From: JAFGIT01 sp016929465 [NCBI: Candidatus Coatesbacteria bacterium]
Lineage (GTDB): Bacteria > B130-G9
DNA length: 12,313 nucleotides
Assembly: GCA_016929465.1 (NCBI GenBank)
Contig: JAFGIT010000037.1
Span: 1-12,313 of the forward strand
Reading direction: 5' to 3'
Part shown: positions 7,783-12,313 of the stretch, piece by piece
Numbering within the stretch: the stretch's first letter is position 1
How the letters are laid out: every line of letters starts with the position of its first letter
The notes under the pieces: model-generated
Told to the model about the DNA's origin: nothing
Database searches by the model: none
Seen by the model: only the letters and a program-made list of their open reading frames with translations
Made by a program: the position numbers and the translations under genes

Positions 7783-8030
7783 TGGCTGATGGTAAATGGC
7801 TTTCCATCATTCTGGGTGTATATGTCTTCCTCTGGGTCATTCAAGAAATCAAAGGCGGGACTCGAGGAGGCTGCCTTGAGCCATTCGTTTTCCGGGAATT
7901 CGTCTTCGTCCTCGAATATCACCAATACCCGGACGCGCCCTGGTCCCGCCATTGGCAGCGGGCCATCCAGATGGAGCTGACGCCGGTCATCCACAGTTCC
8001 GGTCGCCTCTATTGTTCTCGCTCTGTCCAT
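7764..8030 (-). CDS. Antitoxin partner of the PemK/MazF toxin
   Basis: The product has 88 residues. Two ATG codons lie side by side at 8033 and 8030. I chose the second because GGAG then lies 6 bases upstream, against 3 for the first. The N-terminus, IEATGTVDDRRQLHLDGPL with RVRVLVIF, is a short beta-rich module expected to dimerise. The acidic and aromatic C-terminus, WLKAASSSPAFDFLNDPEED with IYTQNDGKPF, resembles the toxin-wrapping tail of antitoxins that accompany PemK-type toxins. I know the tail pattern but cannot give a firm family name. Order is antitoxin first, overlapping the toxin, as in most type II systems. The upstream promoter with an inverted repeat suggests autorepression by the complex. 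Confidence 0.83.
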   Translation of the reverse strand: MDRARTIEATGTVDDRRQLHLDGPLPMAGPGRVRVLVIFEDEDEFPENEWLKAASSSPAFDFLNDPEEDIYTQNDGKPFTISQCSNTE

Positions 8031-8073
8031 CATTCACTCCTTTTGTATGTCCGTCTCAACTGCGAACAGCCAA

Positions 8074-8103
8074 ATAATAAGCCAGAATGCCAGTTGATGG
8101 CAA
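8074..8103 (-). promoter_or_regulatory. Promoter and candidate operator of the toxin-antitoxin operon
   Basis: On the minus strand a -35 box TTGCCA (8103-8098) and a -10 box TATTAT (8079-8074), each matching consensus at 5 of 6 positions, are 18 bases apart. Transcription would begin about 37 bases before the antitoxin start. The inverted repeat TGCCA-N5-TGGCA (8088-8102) covers the -35 box and part of the spacer. This is the position expected for an operator bound by the antitoxin-toxin complex. The operator role is inference. Confidence 0.55.
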
Positions 8104-8145
8104 GCGGCAAAGATGGGCGGAAGGGCAGGACATGCTCTCTTGCTC

Positions 8146-9678
8146 CTATTCCGTGCCCGAAGCTGCTCTTCTTCGCCTGGATGAGATTGCCCTTTTTTGC
8201 TCTTCAGGCCAGGTCAACAAGGCGGCACTGATCTTGTAGTATTCGACCTTTTTGAGCACCTCGAAGTTGTCCAGGGAATACTCCCACACCGGACTCGGTT
8301 CGTCCAGCACGGAGACCAACCAGAACCGGCTGAATCGCCTTGCGCGGTGCATCTGCAACCTGAAATCACTCAGGTCCTTCACAACCATGATCCTGTCCGA
8401 AGGATAGTCGGGGCACGCGAGGGTAATGTAAAACTCCAGGCCATGCACGTAATTGCAGTCCACAATTATCGGATCCGAAGGGATGTTATCCCGGATATAC
8501 AAAGCCATTCCCCGCCCATCGATGTATCGGGGCGCCTTGGACTGGTGTGCAGAGACGAGACCGAATGAGACCAGCACCACGAATAGCGTTGCGGCCGTCA
8601 GATGGCGGATGGCGGCTCTCTTCGGCAGCGACGCGAGCCACTCGAGTCCCATAGCTGCAAGCGTCATCAACAGGGGGTATATTATCAGGCCACTCTTCGG
8701 CCTGTAGAACGGACGGTGCAGACTCATCAGAAAGCCGACCCCAAAGAATACGAGTGGACAGATGACTATCGCCAATCGAGCCTTGTTCGTTTTGAGTCCC
8801 TTTTTCAATAGTGTTCTAAGAACGCCCGCGCAAACTGCTGCCATGAGTATGGAGGCCCCAATTGAGATGACGCCATCGCTCGCTGCACCCGAGAAGGGGC
8901 CCTCCGAGAAGAACATATCCCAGATCGACGACAGGCCAAACGGCCAGAGGTGACCGATCTTATCATCGGTTTGATTGATCAGGACCGGTATCCATGGTGA
9001 GAAGAGCAGCAGCGAGCCAAGCGAAGCGATCACAACCGCCATACGCATCCCACGCTCTCTCCAATAGACGACCAGGAAGCTCGCGACGAGCGAGATTATA
9101 AAGAAAATGGCGACATAATGAGTGTAGAGCATGGCAGCGAAGAGGAGTGCAATCCCCGTTGTGCGCCACACTGACCGCTTTTGAGCGAGCTTGATCATTG
9201 CGAATGCAGCGAGTGCCCCCATGAAACTCAAATGGCTGTACGGCCTCAGTTGCTGACTATTGTAGATTGCGAGGGGGCAAATCGCCATGAGAAAGGCCGC
9301 GAGAATCGCGGATGAGCGGCCAACAAATGACCTCGCGAGCAGATAAGTGAAAAGGCAGGCCGCAATTCCCAAGATCGCAGAGGGCAGGCGCAAAGCGCTC
9401 TCGGATTTCCCGAAAATCTCAATGGTCAAATACGCCTGGAAGTATAAAAGAGGCGGATGAATGTCATGCGCCACGCGATCGATAATATCGCCCAATCCCC
9501 CAGCCAGGGCGTGATTCGCTACGCTGCATTCATCCAACCACAGCGAATTTCTGCCCAGCCCATCGAACCGCAGATAAGCCGCGAGCAGGAGGACCAGGAC
9601 CAATCCGATATGAGATGCGTGCTTGCCGATAAATTCCCGCATCATCTCAAAGCTGCTTGCTCGAAGGCCCTCCATCAT
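8146..9678 (-). CDS. Membrane glycosyltransferase of the GT39/ArnT-like (PMT_2) type
   Basis: This 510-residue protein has about ten or more hydrophobic segments in its first 400 residues and a soluble C-terminal part. Members use a polyprenyl-phosphate sugar and move the sugar to a lipid or protein on the outer face of the inner membrane. The first membrane helix (about 23-37) is followed by LWLDE (46-50), the conserved acidic motif of the first periplasmic loop. Then come DIHPPLLYF (72-80) and ALRLPSAILG, the Arg-Pro-Ser stretch conserved in the family, and later NSQQLRPYSHLSFMGALA. I kept the ATG at 9678, though no good ribosome site precedes it; ATG codons at 9675, 9645 and 9642 are alternatives. 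It follows the radical SAM gene after 68 bases, half of which are a heptamer repeat. The C-terminus is rich in Arg. Sugar and acceptor are unknown. Confidence 0.88.
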   Translation of the reverse strand: MMEGLRASSFEMMREFIGKHASHIGLVLVLLLAAYLRFDGLGRNSLWLDECSVANHALAGGLGDIIDRVAHDIHPPLLYFQAYLTIEIFGKSESALRLPSAILGIAACLFTYLLARSFVGRSSAILAAFLMAICPLAIYNSQQLRPYSHLSFMGALAAFAMIKLAQKRSVWRTTGIALLFAAMLYTHYVAIFFIISLVASFLVVYWRERGMRMAVVIASLGSLLLFSPWIPVLINQTDDKIGHLWPFGLSSIWDMFFSEGPFSGAASDGVISIGASILMAAVCAGVLRTLLKKGLKTNKARLAIVICPLVFFGVGFLMSLHRPFYRPKSGLIIYPLLMTLAAMGLEWLASLPKRAAIRHLTAATLFVVLVSFGLVSAHQSKAPRYIDGRGMALYIRDNIPSDPIIVDCNYVHGLEFYITLACPDYPSDRIMVVKDLSDFRLQMHRARRFSRFWLVSVLDEPSPVWEYSLDNFEVLKKVEYYKISAALLTWPEEQKRAISSRRRRAASGTE

Positions 9679-9695
9679 TTATGCAGTGTTCGAGA

Positions 9696-9730
9696 CCTTG
9701 AACTTTGAACCTTGAACCTTGAACTTTGAA
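9696..9730 (+). repeat. Five-copy 7-bp tandem repeat, unit C(C/T)TTGAA
   Basis: Five successive heptamers, 35 bases, fill half of the gap between the radical SAM stop and the GT39 start. A second array of the same unit and orientation lies at 11480-11514. On the minus strand the unit reads TTCAAGG or TTCAAAG, which translates to the FKVQGSKFKV-like peptides often mis-annotated as protein in draft genomes. Confidence 0.85.
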
Positions 9731-9746
9731 CTCCGAGAGTTGCCGT

Positions 9747-11159
9747 CTAGTCCTTTACTAGCATCCGCAAGATTTTGCCGAAGTAGGGCCGATTGAATAT
9801 CAGAAGCGCGGGCTTCGATATGAGGAGGCGCATCACGAACCTCGGCATCCCGGTGTTGAAGAGGCCCAGGACGAAGTTCAGATAGGTTCGCTTCTTGTGG
9901 AATAACTGTTTGCGATAGACCTGCTCCTTCCAATCGGTGATGATCCCCGCCTCCACTGCTTTATCGCCGAGCTCCGTCCCCGGGAATAGTGTCAGGCAGA
10001 AATACTGGATGACATACGGCCGCCTGAACTTCAGAAGGAGCCTTATCGTGTCGAGGACGTCGGCGTCGGTCTCCATCGGATTGTCGATGATGATGTCGTA
10101 TCGGGGGGGGAGTATCCTCGGGACATAATTCGACAAGCTCTCCGCAATCGAGATGATCTCGTCGTTCGAAAACGGACGCTTGTACATCTTCCGGATGCGC
10201 TCGCTTCCCGTCTGAATGCCCATCTGCAGGTAGATCATCCCCGCATCGACCATCATCTCGAGCTTCTTGTCATTAATCCCAAATGGGGTCCCGAGCGAGA
10301 AGAATGGCAGACCTATGTGCGCTTTGTAGGCCTCGCAGAACTCCTTGACCTCGCGCTCATCGGTGTCGAAGAAAGAATCGTCGGTCAAGACGATCAGGCC
10401 CACGAATGGGAGATGCTCTCGCACCCATTTGAGCTCATCGATGACATTCTCCGTAGATCTGCGTCGCACGAAGGCTCGGCCGCCATAAAGCCTCAGCAAA
10501 GTGCGGTTGCAGCAATAAGTGCAGGCGTAGCGACAGCCGCGCGTCATCATGGTGATGTAATACGGCTTCTCCTGGGCGGTCTTCTTACCCGGTGCGGCGG
10601 TTGACATGAGCCGCTCCAGAAGGGCCAGGTCCATCTTCTGCAACTTGCCGTCGAGCAGGATGTAATCGTCATCGAGCGAGTAATCAGGATAGGGTATATC
10701 GTCGAGGTTGGCTATCGGCGATCTTGGTGGATTCTTGATCAGCTCGCCATTCTCGAGATGGCACAGGTTCGGTAATTTCCCTGGATCTTCGCCTTTGGAG
10801 AGCGCTTTGGCGAAATCGACAATCGCACCCTCGCCTTCGCCAACGCAAACGTAGTCCGCAAACTCGGCACACTCCTTCGGCATAAGAGCTGCATGAATCC
10901 CCCCAACGAGTATCGGGACGCCGACCTTTTCTCGCAGGTAATTGCAGAGCTGAACCACTCTATCGAAGTAGTTCGTCATCAGCGAAACGCCTACAAAAAG
11001 GGCTCCGTCACATAGACTCGCGACCTGCTTGAGGATGTCATCTTCGTAAAGGAATCGCCCGGGGGGGATATCGCCTTTTTCCTGCTCGATCTGAAGAAAG
11101 ATCTTCCTGGTGCCGAAGCCGGCCGCCTTGAGGCAGCTGGAAAGCACCCTGGGCCCCAT
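9747..11159 (-). CDS. B12-binding radical SAM protein, probable 5' extension to an ATA start at 11207
   Basis: The part from the ATG at 11159 has 470 residues. The N-terminal Rossmann-like domain resembles a cobalamin-binding domain: FVGVSLMT (55-62), PILVGGIHAALMP (82-94) and DYVCVGEGEGAIVDF. It lacks the D-x-H-x-x-G motif, which is common in this group. A linker, NLDDIPYPDY (151-160), leads to the radical SAM core with MMTRGCRYACTYCCN. Cys209, Cys213 and Cys216 would hold the 4Fe-4S cluster. Later motifs are VLTDDSFF, MGIQTGSERIRKMYKR and LTLFPGTELG. Such enzymes do radical methylations or rearrangements, often in lipid, hopanoid or antibiotic pathways; the substrate is unknown. Codons upstream of 11159 encode LAVIISPYSDISS, the usual first strand and loop of this domain, so the annotated ATG truncates the protein. 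The true start is probably ATA at 11207, giving 486 residues. It leads the glycosyltransferase gene and may share its transcript. Confidence 0.92.
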   Translation of the reverse strand: MGPRVLSSCLKAAGFGTRKIFLQIEQEKGDIPPGRFLYEDDILKQVASLCDGALFVGVSLMTNYFDRVVQLCNYLREKVGVPILVGGIHAALMPKECAEFADYVCVGEGEGAIVDFAKALSKGEDPGKLPNLCHLENGELIKNPPRSPIANLDDIPYPDYSLDDDYILLDGKLQKMDLALLERLMSTAAPGKKTAQEKPYYITMMTRGCRYACTYCCNRTLLRLYGGRAFVRRRSTENVIDELKWVREHLPFVGLIVLTDDSFFDTDEREVKEFCEAYKAHIGLPFFSLGTPFGINDKKLEMMVDAGMIYLQMGIQTGSERIRKMYKRPFSNDEIISIAESLSNYVPRILPPRYDIIIDNPMETDADVLDTIRLLLKFRRPYVIQYFCLTLFPGTELGDKAVEAGIITDWKEQVYRKQLFHKKRTYLNFVLGLFNTGMPRFVMRLLISKPALLIFNRPYFGKILRMLVKD

Positions 11160-11204
11160 CGATGAGATGTCCGAATAGGGTGAAATTATGACCGCTAGCT
11201 TATC

Positions 11205-11219
11205 TATCGCTCAATCCTC
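11205..11219 (-). promoter_or_regulatory. Ribosome site and likely ATA initiation codon of the radical SAM gene
   Basis: GAGGA (11219-11215) stands exactly 7 bases before an ATA codon (11207-11205). The frame upstream is closed by TGA at 11213-11211, and no ATG, GTG or TTG occurs between that stop and the ATG at 11159. The codons from ATA onward encode IDKLAVIISPYSDISS, the expected N-terminus of a B12-binding radical SAM protein. By contrast the ATG at 11159 has no good ribosome site. Confidence 0.6.
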
Positions 11220-11288
11220 GCTACTTAGGAATCACGCCATGCCAAGCAGGGCTATGGTGAAATCTCATTCGGCAATCGACCTGTCGAG

Positions 11289-11317
11289 AATATCCACGCA
11301 AAGCCCCTCCATGTCAA
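11289..11317 (-). promoter_or_regulatory. Candidate promoter of the radical SAM-glycosyltransferase block
   Basis: On the minus strand a perfect -35 TTGACA (11317-11312) is followed after 17 bases by GATATT (11294-11289), four of six matches to a -10 box. An alternative -10, TATTCT, lies at 19 bases spacing. The predicted leader before the ATA start at 11207 is about 75 bases. Confidence 0.45.
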
Positions 11318-11342
11318 CCACCCGGATTGGTTGGAGGTGTAG

Positions 11343-11361
11343 GGGCGAATCGCATTCGCCC
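11343..11361. repeat. Perfect 8-bp hairpin of the TAGGGGCG interspersed type
   Basis: GGGCGAAT and ATTCGCCC flank a 3-base loop, preceded by GTAG. The form (GTAGGGGCG, short loop, mirrored arm) matches a kind of dispersed intergenic hairpin often seen in environmental bacterial genomes. That comparison is from memory. No T-run follows, so terminator function is unlikely. Confidence 0.6.
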
Positions 11362-11439
11362 TTCAATTGCGGATTGCTGATTGGGGGGCCTTCGGCTCGG
11401 AGAAGGGAGAAAGGAGAACGGGCCGAATTGCCCGCGGTG

Positions 11440-11514
11440 AGTCCATTTTCCCTTTTTTCCCTTGTCCCTTCTCCTTTGTCCTTGAACTCTGAACCTTGAA
11501 TCTTGAACTTTGAA
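11440..11514 (+). repeat. Pyrimidine tract followed by a second five-copy heptamer array
   Basis: A C/T-rich stretch with CCCTTGTCCCTTCTCC-like units (11440-11479) runs into five heptamers (11480-11514): CCTTGAA, CTCTGAA, CCTTGAA, TCTTGAA, CTTTGAA. The heptamers match the array at 9696-9730 with a few substitutions. Together with the hairpin at 11343 they make this divergent intergenic region a nest of short repeats. Open frames across it on both strands are repeat-derived and not genes. Confidence 0.8.
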
Positions 11515-11599
11515 CCACAAGGCCTTGCGGATTTGACTCATCGAATTGTGTATAGTAAGGGCTAATTCTGCCTGACTGAATAATCATGGGAGTAGTTCA

Positions 11600-12268
11600 T
11601 TGAAAGTTGTAATCGTCGGAGCGGGGGAGGTAGGTTTTCACATCGCGAGCCGCCTCGCATACGAACATAAGGACGTGGTTGTCATCGACATCGACCCTGA
11701 GGCGATCAGGCGGGTCTCTGACAACATAGACGTCCAGGCTATAATCGGTTCCGGGAGCAGCCCGGTTGTGCTTACCGAGGCCGGCATTCAGGATGCCGAG
11801 ATGCTGCTCACAGTAACGAATAGCGACGACACGAATCTCGCGGCATGCCTGGTCGCGGATACTCTCTCCTCATCCGTCAAGAAACTCGCCCGACTCCGTG
11901 ATGCAGACTATGAGGACTACCACAATACCTTTCGCGACGGTCCGCCGCACATCGAGACGATAATCAATCCGGAGGTCGAGGTCGTGAAGACCATCGACGG
12001 GTTAATGAGCGTGCCGGGTGCGGTCGATGTCGGGGAGTTCGCGGACGGTCGAGTGAAGTTCATCGGCATAAACCTGGACAGGGACTCGAAGCTTGCAGGC
12101 GCCAGGCTGTCGGATATCCCAGCTAAGATCGGGAGGCAAAGCCCGTTGATAGCCGCAGTTGTCCGCGGAGAGGAGCTAATCATCCCCCGCGGCAAGGACA
12201 AGCTCATTGCAGGAGACCTCATTTATATGGCTGCTCCTAAGAATCTGTGCAATGAAGAAGTCAGTTGA
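11600..12268 (+). CDS. TrkA/KtrA-type regulatory subunit of a potassium channel (single RCK unit)
   Basis: The product has 222 residues. The TTG start at 11600 is supported by GGGAG 7 bases upstream. An earlier ATG at 11586 is out of frame and stops after five codons. Residues 1-140 form the NAD-binding RCK_N domain: VVIVGAGEVGFHIA with the Gly-x-Gly-x-x-Gly at 7-12, and Asp30 at the end of the second strand (VVVIDID), which favours NAD(H). Residues about 142-215 form the RCK_C domain, with DLIYMAAP near the end. Classical TrkA has two such halves and about 450 residues; this has one, as in KtrA. Such proteins bind the cytoplasmic side of a TrkH/KtrB channel and gate potassium uptake. No second half is visible in other frames after the stop, so single-unit architecture looks genuine. 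It is transcribed away from all other genes. Confidence 0.9.
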   Translation: MKVVIVGAGEVGFHIASRLAYEHKDVVVIDIDPEAIRRVSDNIDVQAIIGSGSSPVVLTEAGIQDAEMLLTVTNSDDTNLAACLVADTLSSSVKKLARLRDADYEDYHNTFRDGPPHIETIINPEVEVVKTIDGLMSVPGAVDVGEFADGRVKFIGINLDRDSKLAGARLSDIPAKIGRQSPLIAAVVRGEELIIPRGKDKLIAGDLIYMAAPKNLCNEEVS

Positions 12269-12281
12269 TGTGATGTAGATG

Positions 12282-12297
12282 CACGTGCTAACACGTG
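12282..12297. repeat. CACGTG inverted repeat just after the trkA-like gene
   Basis: Two CACGTG palindromes separated by CTAA start 13 bases after the stop. They can form a 6-bp stem with a 4-base loop. No T-run follows within the window, so this could be a regulatory stem or part of the start of a next gene. Confidence 0.35.
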
Positions 12298-12313
12298 TTC
12301 TCAGCGGAAATAA

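Noticed and set aside
11188-11499. Plus-strand open frame of 103 codons in the divergent intergenic region
   Set aside because: Its translation is low-complexity and comes from the hairpin and pyrimidine repeats, and it overlaps the probable start of the radical SAM gene on the other strand.
9696-11514. Heptamer arrays considered as a CRISPR array
   Set aside because: Units are only 7 bases with no spacers, and no cas gene is present.
11533-11556. TTGACT and TATAGT as a trkA promoter
   Set aside because: Both boxes look good but are only 12 bases apart, too short for a sigma70 promoter; no better pair was found by eye.
11314-11587. Two minus-strand open frames with FKVQ-like peptides
   Set aside because: They are translations of the heptamer and neighbouring repeats, not genes; draft genomes often carry such false predictions.

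Overview
The window looks like a piece of an uncultivated Gram-negative-type bacterial genome of moderate GC content. I cannot name a phylum from it. It carries secreted HEAT-repeat and Asp-box (BNR) proteins, polyprenol-sugar and GT-B glycosyltransferases, a B12-binding radical SAM enzyme, and intergenic 7-bp repeats of the kind seen in many environmental draft genomes. Every recognisable gene except one is on the minus strand. The exception is a TrkA/KtrA-like gene at the right edge, which diverges from the rest.

In minus-strand transcription order, right to left, the first block is a candidate membrane-glycan or lipid module. It holds a B12-binding radical SAM protein (9747-11159, probably really starting at an ATA codon at 11207), a GT39-type membrane glycosyltransferase (8146-9678) and a GT4-type cytoplasmic glycosyltransferase (6109-7266). 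The last gene is followed after 11 bp by a HEAT-repeat protein with an N-terminal membrane anchor (4721-6097). A toxin-antitoxin pair with a PemK/MazF-type toxin (7438-8030) sits between the two glycosyltransferases. It has its own good promoter and a candidate operator, so it looks like a self-contained insertion.

The left block encodes envelope or secreted proteins. It holds a 64-residue secreted peptide candidate (4178-4372), a 766-residue Asp-box beta-propeller protein with a C-terminal beta-sandwich-like domain (1771-4071), and a second HEAT-repeat protein that runs off the left edge (1-1397). The two HEAT proteins are clear paralogues. Between the propeller gene and the second HEAT gene lies a short open stretch, in frame with the propeller gene across its TGA. 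It reads like the C-terminal tail of a third HEAT-type protein, so this block appears to have been rearranged by duplication and partial loss.

The intergenic region between the radical SAM gene and trkA (about 11208-11599) is packed with short interspersed repeats: a perfect 8-bp hairpin, a pyrimidine-rich tract and five copies of a C(C/T)TTGAA-type heptamer. A second five-copy heptamer array lies at 9696-9730. I see no CRISPR array, tRNA, rRNA, transposase or phage gene. I do not see a clearly new defence or enzymatic system. The most unusual points are the ATA start, the HEAT-tail remnant and the HEAT/propeller arrangement.
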